Below are positions 50,301-59,874 of a DNA stretch of 64,000 nucleotides, piece by piece (the first letter of the stretch is position 1; each line of letters begins with the position of its first letter). Location: contig CM030942.1 in NCBI GenBank assembly GCA_018136815.1, positions 1,427,797 through 1,491,796 of the forward strand. The letters are read 5' to 3'. Position numbers and translations under genes: made by a program. This DNA is from Isochrysis galbana. Lineage: Eukaryota; Haptophyta; Isochrysidales; Isochrysidaceae. Under the pieces are notes generated by a model. It made no database searches. It saw only the letters and a list, made by a program, of their open reading frames with translations, and was not told where the DNA came from.

Positions 50301-51959
50301 TCAGACGGGGTGAAGCAACACAGAGGATGAGAGAGGCACCTGTTTGAACTTCTCCACAGACCATCCCGTCGCGCCACTCAGTCCAGCCCCAAGACCCCCC
50401 AGTCCTCGCATACTTGCCCCACTCCATCCTCGTCGTATGCTGCTACCCCCTCCGCTGCTGCTGCCACCGGCTGCCACATCGTGGTCTGCGTCCACTCTGC
50501 CCTCAGCATCACCGTCCATGGCGGAGAAAGGCGGCGGCAGTGCACCCGTCCCCACTTCTTGAGCCTCGTCGGCCGCTGATTCCTCGTCAACTGGATCACT
50601 CGTCTGCGAGTCCGACTCTACAGCCATCTCGCCCAACTCCGAGCGAGGGCTTGTAGCCTGACCAGCACTCGTAACTCGCCTGCGATTGCCCTTCTTGTCG
50701 TCATCATCATCGCCATTCGCATCGTCTACGTCACTCTCGCTCTCGTCGCTAAGCACTAGTCGCTGCGGGATGCTGGCCTTTGCCGTGCCGCCGCCGCTAC
50801 ACCTGCCCGTCGCAGCTGCAAGCTCTTCCTGCATTTCTCCTCCTCCCTTGTCACCGCCCTCTGGCGAATCATCCTCCCCATCATCGCCCTCGACTGTTCC
50901 GAATGCCTCCGCAGCGTAAGCTTCGGCAAGATCAAGCCAGCTCTCTTCCTGCCGCTCATTGCGCCCACTAGCCGGCCTCGTACCATCTGGATCGCCTCTC
51001 GTCATCGAATCGTCGGGCGAATCCCTAGGTCGCGCAGTGCCAGTAGCCGCCGCGGTGATGGTGACAATGCTTGATGCCATGGGAGGCGGTGTGAGAGTCG
51101 GAACTTGAGCAGCACCCTTCGAAGGAACATGACGATGTGCTGGTGGCGCTGGCTTTGGTTTGGGCTTGACTGGCATGAAGATGAGCGGAGAAGCAGCCTC
51201 GCCGGCGCCAACCCATTCTGCCACTGGCTGCAGGCCGTCGGCGAGCATGCTCTCGCGCGGAGAGCCGAGCGCGCGCGGCGAGCCCAGACCAGGCTCCAGG
51301 TCATGCGAAAGGTCGGTCGCGCCGAGGCCGAAGAGCGAGCGGACATCAGCCGTCTCCTCGTCCATCGCCACAGCCTCATACCGGTAGAGCATGAGTGGCC
51401 GGCGGAGCACGTAGGTAGCTGCTGCGGCCGAGGCGAGCGAGCCGATCGACAGCATCGTGGAACAGACGTACACAAAGGGCGCGACGATGGCAGGGAGAGA
51501 ACCGTCATCCAGCTGCTCTGATGCATCAAGCGAGGCTGTAAGTGCGACTGGTGCGCCGAGCGAGCCGAGGAGGTACACAAGGTTGAAGACGGTGCAGAGC
51601 GCATGCTGCTTCTGAACGCGCGAAAGCGTGGCTGCCGCGCCGAAGCCATCGATCACGACGAAGAGGAGGAGAACGGGAGCGTCGGCGGCAGCAGAGACGA
51701 TGAGCGTAGCCACCACCTGCATCACGCACAGCCCCTGCATCAACCGCTGGATCTTCCTCGCCCTGCGGAAGGCCTCGGCGTCCGAGCGGTGCCTGGCTTG
51801 TCGGCGGCGACGGCGCCCTCCCGGCAGGCGCGAGAGCGCGTCGGCAGCCAGCTCGAGAGGCTCCTTGCCCTCGGCCCTGCGGACCGCCTCGATCTTCTTG
51901 CGGTTCGAGCGGAGCGCTGCCTCGATCGCCGCATCGGTCCCGTCGAGCGGCGAGCGCAT
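50301..51959 (-). CDS. Unknown multi-transmembrane protein with long acidic tail
   Basis: 552-aa frame from the ATG at 51959 (MRSPLDGTDAAIEAALRS). A basic N terminus with RRRRRQARH precedes about four hydrophobic segments between ~77 and 190 (MQVVATLIVSAAADAPVLLL, LCTVFNLVYLLGSLGAPVAL, IVAPFVYVCSTMLSIGSLAS). The remaining ~350 residues are disordered, Ser/Pro/Asp/Glu-rich with an acidic stretch (DESESDVDDANGDDDDDKKG). No family is recognised. A GTGCCT after EKFKQ near the 3' end could be a donor, so the C terminus may differ. Adjacent to the start of the TPR-START gene and transcribed in the same direction. Confidence 0.6.
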   Translation of the reverse strand: MRSPLDGTDAAIEAALRSNRKKIEAVRRAEGKEPLELAADALSRLPGGRRRRRQARHRSDAEAFRRARKIQRLMQGLCVMQVVATLIVSAAADAPVLLLFVVIDGFGAAATLSRVQKQHALCTVFNLVYLLGSLGAPVALTASLDASEQLDDGSLPAIVAPFVYVCSTMLSIGSLASAAAATYVLRRPLMLYRYEAVAMDEETADVRSLFGLGATDLSHDLEPGLGSPRALGSPRESMLADGLQPVAEWVGAGEAASPLIFMPVKPKPKPAPPAHRHVPSKGAAQVPTLTPPPMASSIVTITAAATGTARPRDSPDDSMTRGDPDGTRPASGRNERQEESWLDLAEAYAAEAFGTVEGDDGEDDSPEGGDKGGGEMQEELAAATGRCSGGGTAKASIPQRLVLSDESESDVDDANGDDDDDKKGNRRRVTSAGQATSPRSELGEMAVESDSQTSDPVDEESAADEAQEVGTGALPPPFSAMDGDAEGRVDADHDVAAGGSSSGGGSSIRRGWSGASMRGLGGLGAGLSGATGWSVEKFKQVPLSSSVLLHPV

Positions 51960-51974
51960 GGCGGCGGCGTGCGG

Positions 51975-52142
51975 AGCGTATGGTGGTGGAGGAGAAGGGA
52001 GGAGAGCGGGAGGAGAGAAGAGAGGGGGGGAGGGGGGAGAGAGAGGGAAGAGGAGGGGAGCGAGGAGGGGAGAGAGGAGGAAAGAGTTGCAGAGAGAGGC
52101 CGACGGGGATGGGGGGAAGGAGCGGGGGGGAGAGAGAGAGGA

Positions 52143-52209
<67 letters not shown>

Positions 52210-52455
52210 GAGAGGGAGAGAAAGAGAGGGAGAGGGGAGAAGAGGGAGAGGGAGACAGATAGGGAGGGAGGTAGGGGGGAGGGAGGGGGGGAGAGAGAGA
52301 GAGAGAGGGGGAGAGGGAGAGGGAGCGGGAGTGAGAGAGGTGGGAGAAGGAGAAGAGGAGGGAAAGAGAGAAAGAGAAGAGGAAGGAAAGAACGAGAGGG
52401 AGAGGGAGAGGAGGGAGGGAGAGGAAAAGAGAGGGAGAGAGAGCGAGAGGGAGGT
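51975..52455 (+). repeat. GA-rich microsatellite region
   Basis: G/A-only plus strand with a pure GA run at ~52147-52197. It lies immediately upstream of the multi-TM gene. Large Arg/Glu frames through it are artefacts. Confidence 0.95.
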
Positions 52456-52544
52456 ATACGTACTCTAGAGCATATTCATATATTCATCATTTGTGAACGT
52501 GCTCCAAGAGGCCATCTGCCAGAGTTTTCTTGTCGTCATGGGTT

Positions 52545-52680
52545 AAAACTTCCTAATATTTTCTTCCCGCACTCGCGGCGAATGGAACCACTACCAACAC
52601 GTAGTATACTTTCTACACCCCCACTCCCCCGGCCCTTCCCCCCCCGCCGCCATCAGGCGGCTCCCCCCGTGCACCAAGGC
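52545..52680 (+). repeat. Dispersed repeat (direct partner at 11.79-11.93 kb)
   Basis: Shares CGCACTCGCGGCGAATG, CTACACCCCCACTCCCCCGG and GGCGGCTCCCCCCGTGCAC with 11.8-11.92 kb. Confidence 0.8.
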
Positions 52681-52689
52681 TAGGGCTGA

Positions 52690-53500
52690 CCATGAACCAT
52701 GAACAGGCAAGTTTTTTGCAAACCCATTAGTAGTTTTTCAAGGTCAGTACATTAACAGGTTGAGTTTTTCTCTGGGTGTTAACAGGTTGTTTTAGGGGTG
52801 TTAATGCCCAGTTAGTGGCCATTAACAGGTTAAACGTTAAACCCATTACAAGTTGTTACCCCAACGTTGGAATACATGTTTGGGGGGGGATTCCCTTCCC
52901 CCCTCCCCTCCCCCCGCCCCCCGACGCCGGGAGCTGCCCCCCCCCCCCCCTCCCCCCCCCGCGCCCCGCGTCTCCCTCCCCCCCGACGCCGACGCGCTCA
53001 TGGGTAAGCGCGGACCGCCGTCGGGGCGCAAGGCGCCCAGGTTGTTCTGTCATATATGATATCATATATGATATCTCAGTATTAGTTGCTCTAGACCTGA
53101 TACTGAGTGTCATATGACAAGACTAGAGGCTACAATTCAACTAGTTTTACTAGTACAAGTTCGGGCGCGGGAAGTACTGGCGCCCCCCCCCCCCCCAATG
53201 GCCGCCAACCTGCTGTGCAGCAACGATGGCGGCGGCGACGACGGCGATGACGAGTGTCACTCCGCTGTGGAGTGGGGGCGGCGCCATGTGGAGGCGCTCC
53301 AGGGGTGCCGCTGTGGGAGCTTGAAATGGTTAGTCATCGAGCAGCAGCATGCAACATCCGATTCTAAGTACTGAGTAAGAAGATTTTTATCATAATGGCG
53401 CGGATTTACGGGTTTATAAGTGTAGATGTTTGGAGTAAGTATCATATGATATCAGATGTATGACATCATACTCAGTTCCATGGCAAGTGTCATATGACGG
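52690..53500. other. Simple and palindromic repeats, no gene seen
   Basis: 52720-52860: TTAACAGGTT motif repeated four to five times. 52877-52980: C-runs. 53048-53070: CATATATGATATCATATATG palindrome. No credible gene. Confidence 0.6.
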
Positions 53501-53506
53501 TATGAC

Positions 53507-53689
53507 CCTAGATGGGAAATACGGTGCAGGGGCCTGCAAATACAGCCAAATACATATGTATTTGGCCTCCGGCCAAATACATTTCAAATACATTCGAGGC
53601 CTACACTCCCGGACGCGCTTCAAATACAGCCAAATACATATGTATTTGGTCTCTGGCCAAATACGGTAAATACGTATTTCCCATCTAGG
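53507..53689. mobile_element. hAT-like MITE, 183 bp, complete
   Basis: Perfect terminal inverted repeats CCTAGATGGGAAATACG / CGTATTTCCCATCTAGG, flanked on both sides by the 8-bp duplication GGTATGAC (53499-53506 and 53690-53697). Internal sequence is built of GCCAAATACATATGTATTTG palindromes. An 8-bp target duplication points to hAT. Confidence 0.85.
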
Positions 53690-53697
53690 GGTATGAC

Positions 53698-53841
53698 GGA
53701 ACAACTTGGCAAGGCGCCAAAATGGCCAAGCAATTCCTAGCTGCGCTGGCGTCGACCGCAGGGGTGGAGCGTGTGTTCTCGGCCGCAGGGAAAATGCACG
53801 GTGATCTGCAAAATTCTGCGAAGGCCCTCTCACCACGATGA
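53698..53841 (+). pseudogene. hAT transposase C-terminal fragment
   Basis: The plus frame reads AKQFLAALASTAGVERVFSA then AGKMHGDLQNS and a stop (53839-53841). It matches the hAT C-terminal dimerisation motif (A-S-T/S-A-x-x-E-R-x-F-S). Only ~45 codons remain, cut on the left by the MITE. Confidence 0.8.
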
Positions 53842-54067
53842 GAAATGATAAATGAAGCATCGATTACCTTATGTCCGAAGTCCGTCTCGGTCAACGAGAG
53901 CGCGAACGGACAGCCGGCGGCGCTCCCCGCGCCGCCCCCTCGTTCCCTGCTTTCGCGGTGCTCGCCCTCATCCCGCTCGCGGCACCCGCTGCCGCTTCGG
54001 GGCCCTCTCGCGCCATCGCCCACCTCCTCGCCGCTTCACCGAACGCGCTGGCCGCTCCGCCTTCTTG

Positions 54068-56583
54068 ATGCTCACACTTCTGCTTGCGAGCTCTCTCGCC
54101 TCGGCCGATGTGGCGACGCTGCATGCGCAGGCGCTGTCGCACGTGCGCGGCGGCGACGTGCCCAGCGCGCGCCGTCTGCTCAGTCGTGCCCGCGCGCTCG
54201 ACCCCACCTCCGCCTACTGCGAGCTCATTGAAGGCCACTGTGCTCTCAGTGCCGACCGGGCTGCCGCCGAGGCGCTGTACACTCGTGCGGCTGAGCATGC
54301 GCAGGGCGAGGAGGTGGCGGAGGCAGCGCACGCGATCGCGCGCCTCATGCGCATGAGCGAGCGCTGGGACGAGGCAGCGCGCGCGTACACGCGCGCGTGC
54401 GCGCTCCGGCCGCACAGTGCTGAGCTTGCTCACGAGGCTGGCTTTGCGAGTGCGAAGGCTGCCTTCTTGGATGGCAGGGTGACCGAGGCTGCAAGCCACC
54501 TCATCCAGGCGCTCGCCGTGCAGGAAGGCGGCGTATGGGCGCCCCACCTGCATCGCGAGCTTGCCCACGCCAAGGGCTTGCTGGGCGAGCCAGGGGAGGC
54601 GCATGAGCACTACTCAAGGGCAAAGGAGCTGGGCGGGCTGCCTGGTGGGTTCTTGGCGATGGGTGAGACCCTAGCGGCGCTTGCTGCTCACCATGAGCAA
54701 TCGCACACCGCCGGCCTCACCGATGCCCATCATGCGCTTGAACTCGCCGCAGCCTTCTTGCGGCACGCCGCGGATGTCTACGCTGCAGAGTTGCGAGAGG
54801 CTCAGGCGATGTCGGGGGCTTCGGAGGCCCTCAGCCGGCGCGTGTCGGAACTTCCGAGTGAGTCTCGAGGTGAACAGGTCCCGGGAACATTGAGCGCGCT
54901 CGCTAGCGCAGCAGCCGACCGCATCGGCGAGGCGTGCTTCCGGCTGGGTAAGACTCTTGAGGGGCTCTGTGCGCTGGGCGAGTCAAGCACAACCTCGCTC
55001 GAGGTAGCGGCGGCCGTGGCAACGGTCAGCACCGAACAAGTTTTGCAAAGTGACGCAGATGAAGGGGCTCTTGACGGGCTTCAGCTTGCCTTGGTACTGT
55101 TTGAGCGATCCGCAGCGCTCCGTCCATCGCATGCTGCCTCGCATGAGCGTGTTGGTCGGCTGCTACTGGGGGTGTCAAGCCTCGCCAATTATGGCGCGCG
55201 TGTGGCCGGAGCACTTCACACCGAGCGAGCGGAAGCTTACTTGCGCGATGCGCAAAGGCTGATGACGGGAGCCGATGATTCTCCTGAAGGCGTAGCGCAG
55301 TTGTTGGCAGCTATCGAAGAAACGCGCCGAGATGTGGAGCACTGGCGCGAAATCGTGGCGCACGGGCTCCCGACCGTGAAAGACACACAGTCTGGCTCCC
55401 ATGGCGCATCCGATGCCCTTGCCTTCTGCGACAGCGTTGGGAGCCGTCTCATGTCTAGCAACCATGGCCATGATGACATGAATGACTGGGACGCGAGCGT
55501 TTGGGAAGGTGCGACCGATCTGCCGCGCATTGAGATTCGGAGCGATGAGGAGTTTGCCGAAGTAGTGAGGAGGGGTGAGCCAGCGATTTTACTTGGTCTT
55601 CAGCGGGATTTCGCGCCGGCGGACGCGTGGAGCACGTCTGCGTTGCGTGGTGCCTTTGGTTCTTGCCCCGTGAAGGTCAGTGTCTCGCCTAGTGGCCGAT
55701 TTGACGGTCCGGAGCCAGGAGAGCTCTGGGGGCTGTCTGAATGTCCTGGGGCTCAACCCGCAGAAGAGGTGCTCGTTCGACCGCCGGAGACGCACATGAG
55801 GCTCGCAGACGCCCTCTCGCTACTAGAGCATGAGACGCCAGAGCGATTCTACGTTGAGTACAACGCGATGCATCAAGTGAGTGCTAGTAGTTTTTCCTTC
55901 CCCGACAGCAAGTCACATGAAGAAGGGCTTCCATGTTTGACACCTTAGCACTCCCTAACACCCCCTCCTCCCCCCCAACCCAACCCTTGCCAACTCTTCC
56001 CCATCAACCCCCCCCCCCCCTTCACCGCCTCCTTCGCAACTCCACCCCCAACCCCCCCTCCCTTTCACAGTACATCGGAGACGAGCTGCGTCGAATGGCT
56101 CCACTTCCCGCCGCTGCTGCCCGCTCTAAACTACGCCCTCTGCTCAGCAACCTGTGGCTAGGCCGCGGCGCTACGGTCTCGCCTCTGCATTACGATCCAT
56201 ATGAAAACTTGCTTTGCCAACTCAGCGGCACGAAGAGACTCGTGCTCTTCCCGCCATCCGACGCGCCCTTGCTTGACTATTGTGCACGACGCAAGGGCGT
56301 GCTACGCTACCGCTGGCCGAATACTTTCACACGCGACTCCGTCTCGGAGCACCGTGTGCTATTTGCATCCTCTGTCAATCTCACAAGACCAGATGAGGCG
56401 AGGCACGGCGCAGCATTGCGGCTGGCTAGGCCTAGGCGGTGTGAGATTCGGGCAGGGGAGACACTCTACCTCCCATCCTGGTGGCATCACGAAGTGCGCT
56501 CTGTAGCAGCGCCAAGTGGAGGCATCACCATGGCCGTCAATTTTTGGTTTCGCAATGAGACAGCGCCCCCAGCAGGCATGTGA
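54068..56583 (+). CDS. TPR protein with C-terminal JMJD7-like JmjC hydroxylase
   Basis: Two exons, 54068-55876 and 56071-56583 (intron 194 bp, GTGAGT...CACAG, phase 0), 773 aa. The start at 54068 gives a signal-peptide-like MLTLLLASSLASA followed by several TPR-type helices (HAQALSHVRGGDVPSARRLL); the frame is open upstream, but that is Arg-rich and unlike protein. From ~485 the sequence follows JMJD7: GEPAILLGLQRDFAP, then HYDPYENLLCQLSGTKRLVL, with iron ligands His643 and Asp645, and YLPSWWHHEVRSV (His ~743), finishing MAVNFWFRNE. JMJD7 enzymes are 2-oxoglutarate lysyl hydroxylases; human JMJD7 acts on DRG GTPases. Human JMJD7 lacks a TPR arm and signal peptide, so location and substrate here may differ. 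Confidence 0.82.
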
Positions 56584-56930
56584 AGCATTCATCTTGCTTT
56601 TTTAGGATCTGCCATGACTGATCAAGCACGTACGACTGTGACTTTGCGGGAAATTGCAGGGTCAGTGGTGCCGGGATGTTGCACTATGGGGTGAGCCGGC
56701 GGACAGACCCCTTATATCCGAGAGGAGCAATCGGGCAATGGCGCACAATACGCGTATATTGAAATGGGAGGAGGTGAAAGAGGAGGGGCTTACCTTGCGC
56801 TGGCCACCTTCTTACGATGGGCTCTAGTGGCGTTGCATCGTACACATCGGCAGCCGCAATCCTTCACTTGCCGTTAGCCGTCCTAGGGGTATGCACAAGT
56901 GCAAACGCGCGGATGCATTTCGAGAGATGT
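56584..56930. other. Intergenic, no gene seen
   Basis: 3' flank of the JmjC gene. No gene is supported before the LINE fragment. Confidence 0.45.
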
Positions 56931-56939
56931 ATTGATACT

Positions 56940-57246
56940 CATTGATCTTTGCTCGCAGAAGCCTAGGCGTATGATAGGCGAAGCCACCCATCTTTTGAAG
57001 TTAGTGCAAGCGTATCTAGATGACACGAACGAGGAGGGCCTAGCTCTGGCAATAGACTGGGAGAAAGCTTTCGATAGAGGATAGAGTCAGTTGGGATTAT
57101 TATCATAAAGCGATACAAGCACTTGGCATCGGCCCCGGGTACTCGAGATGGCTAGGTCTATTAACAAACATGGACTCACTTCCGACCCGATGGATCAAGG
57201 CAAATGGTAGGCGTAGCAACCCCTTCACGATACACTGTGGCATGCC
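56940..57246 (+). mobile_element. LINE RT fragment, left half
   Basis: Frame near 56965-57080 reads RRMIGEATHLLKLVQAYLDD and LAIDWEKAFDRG (compare ALDWEKAFDRV of the 16.8-kb LINE). The frame then shifts and continues SWDYYHKAIQALG... to CGMPRG. It stops where the 1,088-bp TIR element is inserted. Confidence 0.8.
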
Positions 57247-58334
57247 TAGAGGTGGGGACAGTAAAAATCGGGTTCTCATGATCGCTTTCTTATAGCAAAA
57301 AAAATGCATGGATGACCTCCATATGCCCTAACTAGACGACCCTCCGAGTCTCAGCTCCTTATTCTTTCGCGCACGCGCGCGCCGACGTGATAAAATTCCA
57401 ATTTTTTTGGCCCGGCGGCCGGCGGTGTCGACGGCCCACGTAACCACTTTAACGACCGCTCGGAAGCTGTAATTGGTCGCCCGGCCGCATTTTTTTGCCT
57501 GGTTGGGCATCATCAGTCATGGTAAGAATGATAGATACCTGTGACTCGATCGTTTATCCACATATTATTGTACGTATGTGCCCTATACTACAGACGAACA
57601 CAGCGGGCAATTGGACACAGTGAGTAGAACTTCTGACACGGCTGCTGCTCGCGCATGTCGTCCACCTCGCTGATGTCGAATAACTCTGCTCCAATATCTT
57701 GCGCAGGTGAGTCGGTCTGCGCCGCCAGGAATTCACCAAAGAGTACCCGCTGTTCCTCTGTGAGCGAGTCCGTGAAGCTCATGTACTTGTGCAGCGCATC
57801 GGTCGATTGTAAGTGCATGCCTACGTGAGCAGCGCACCAAACGCTGAGATAAACTTTCTGCAGCTGGAGTGCGCGTTTGGAGTGCGCGGGCAGGCCAGTT
57901 AGAGTGCTAGTCGGGAGCGCACCGTTGATGTCTAGTGTGCTGTGCGTGTAGGCCCGTGTAGGCAGGTCATTCTCTGTCCCCTCAGCCAGGGGCATGTTGG
58001 GTGCTGTGGTGGGGCTGGCAGCCATGCTGCGTGGGCAGGTAAAAGAAAAAACGGTCGAATGCGGTGGCGCGAAACACCGGTGAGACCGCCGACGGGTCAC
58101 CCGTGGCCATCTTGTCCGAGCCCCAGCAAAAATGGTGGGCTGACCTCCGACGCACTCTCGCTGGAGCGCGGCGAAGGTCGGCCTGTCCCAGCGGGTCGGT
58201 CGCCATCGCTCCGCTCCCACTTCGGATTGCGCGGGGGAGAGGTAGGGGAAAACTTCCCCATGTCCCGCGAAAAAAATATTCTGACCCCATGATGCAGCGA
58301 TGTTTTTTTTTTCACCCAGGCTCCCTCACCTCTA
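57247..58334. mobile_element. 1,088-bp TIR DNA element nested in LINE
   Basis: Left end TAGAGGTGGGGA and right end (rc) TAGAGGTGAGGGA are inverted; the flanks carry a direct duplication GCATGCC (57240-57246 and 58335-58341). Removing the element and one duplication copy restores the LINE order CGMP(Q)-GCPLSPLAFLL. TAGAGGTG ends are hAT-like, though hAT usually duplicates 8 bp. Confidence 0.8.
57588..58025 (-). CDS. Unknown ORF inside the TIR element
   Basis: 145-aa frame from the ATG at 58025 (MAASPTTAPNMPLAEGTEND). Middle and C-terminal segments look like real protein (SVWCAAHVGMHLQSTDALHK, SLTEEQRVLFGEFLAAQTDS, ELFDISEVDDM). It is not a transposase that I recognise. It may be captured host sequence or an element-encoded accessory protein, or a chance frame. 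Confidence 0.4.
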   Translation of the reverse strand: MAASPTTAPNMPLAEGTENDLPTRAYTHSTLDINGALPTSTLTGLPAHSKRALQLQKVYLSVWCAAHVGMHLQSTDALHKYMSFTDSLTEEQRVLFGEFLAAQTDSPAQDIGAELFDISEVDDMREQQPCQKFYSLCPIARCVRL

Positions 58335-58690
58335 GCATGCCCCAACCAAGGGTGCCCGTTGTCGCCTCTTGCCTTTCTCTTAGTGGCCGAGGGCCTAACG
58401 CGATTAGTCAACGCCGATCCTGAGATGAGGGGGATATCGATAGGACCTAGAGAGTTAAGACTCTCGCAGTTTGCAAATGACACGCAAATTCTAGTTAACT
58501 CCTTCGAGTCATTGGTTGGAAAGGGCGATGTATATATCCTAGATATCTATGGTGCCGCCACCGGGGCTAGAGTTACTAGAGTGAATAAGAGAAAGAGTAT
58601 ACTTATTCGTTTGGGATCACTAATAGGAAGGAGCGCGAGTCCCCGACACGCTAGCTTACCTCAAAACGCTCGGCGAGGGTGAGTCAGGGG
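58335..58690 (+). mobile_element. LINE RT fragment, right half
   Basis: Plus frame: SPLAFLLVAEGLTRLVNADP, then LRLSQFANDTQILVNSF. Corresponds to GVPQGCPLSPLAF...FADDT of the 16.8-kb LINE, but the catalytic motif is FANDT, the first Asp being Asn, so the RT could not work. It is the right half of the copy split at 57247-58334. Confidence 0.85.
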
Positions 58691-58694
58691 TTGT

Positions 58695-58930
58695 GCGTGA
58701 ACGTTCACGGGCCCAACTGGGCCAAATACACTTTCAAAATCAGGTGTTCAAGGTAAATTTGGAAAGTGGGTGTTCACAACTGTTCACATGGCGACACTTA
58801 AGTGTCCATTCCTAGGTGTTGGTGTTCAAAGTCAAAGTGTCCAAAGGTGTTCCAAACGTCCGTGCTAGGTGTTCAAAGTGTCCAAAGTGTCCCCGCTGGA
58901 GTTCTATTGGTGTTCAAATTTGTCCATACC
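58695..58930 (+). repeat. Degenerate GTGTTCAAAGTGTCCAAA repeats
   Basis: GTGTTCAA and GTGTCCAAA motifs occur about ten times with irregular spacing. Non-coding. Confidence 0.7.
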
Positions 58931-59255
58931 AAAAAAAAGGTCTAGGGGCTCGAAACCCCAGTGTGTTTCGAGCTGATGCACCCTGGACCAGCAGACCCAC
59001 CCACCGTGGTGGTCAAAGCTGTTGCTCACTAAGCCACTAGGCCCAGCTCACCGATCACCGATGCTCGCCGTAAGGCTAAAATTCGTAATTTATACCTAAC
59101 CTCTGAATCTCTGAATAGGGGTAAAGCAGAGTTCCGGAAATAACTCGCCACCAAGTATAAACTTGGTTGGCGTGTAGGGCTGGGAGAGGCGCGCATGAAG
59201 GTCATTGGTAAAATACCGGAGGGGGCCTGAAATTTATTTCCGCACGGCCGTCAGA
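58931..59255. other. Intergenic, no gene seen
   Basis: Contains the palindrome CCAAGTATAAACTTGG (59152-59167), similar to the hairpins at 16.41, 32.80, 37.91 and 39.58 kb. No gene. Confidence 0.5.
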
Positions 59256-59417
59256 GGCCTGAAATCGGGTATTTTTCGAAAATTTTGCCGGAAGACCCCC
59301 GGTTTTTTTTTGCTGATCTCCCATCGCAGAACGCAGAACCTATAGGGAGCTTACTTAGGCCTTCGTTTGCCCATTACAGAGGGTGCCCTCCGCACCCCCC
59401 TAGTGGGTGACCGGGCT
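59256..59417 (-). repeat. Dispersed repeat (inverted partner at 11.52-11.70 kb)
   Basis: Reverse complement shares GGGTCTTCCGGCAAAATTTT, ATACCCGATTTCAGGCCTCT-like sequence and the Y-rich end CGGTCACCCACTAGGGGGG with 11.5-11.7 kb. Confidence 0.8.
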
Positions 59418-59874
59418 ATAGCTAGCGCGCCGAGCGTGAAATTTGCGCGCTGCGTTCCACCTCATGCCTCGTGGGGGCGTGGGCGCACGGTACCAACTAG
59501 TAAACTAGCAGCTTGCAAGGCAGCCTGGCAGCCTTCGTAGCAGCTGGCACGCGCGAAAGCCTCGTTCGTGAACGGGCCATCATTGATCATTGTTTGGCCT
59601 GCCGGCTGCACGTCGGTGGGAGGACGTAGCGGCCGCGATTGATAGCTCACATGTACGAGTACCAAGTATTGACATGATGCTACATACGTTTTCATTTAGG
59701 AGTGCGTGGGCTCGCTCACTCAGCGCGTCAGGCAGCAGGGCGGCTTGTTTGATCGCGATCCGTGTGCGCGCCAATATCCCATAGCAGATGATAGTAGCTG
59801 CGCCACGCGCCACAGCATGAAATACCAAAAGCCGCGTGACGTGCTCCTCACTATCACGGTGCCGACTGTGACTG
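59418..59874. other. Intergenic, no gene seen
   Basis: 3' flank of the CNBD gene; no feature supported. Confidence 0.45.

Noticed and set aside
51603-52683. Overlapping plus-strand frames up to 351 codons
   Set aside because: They are antisense to the multi-TM gene and then run through GA-rich simple sequence.
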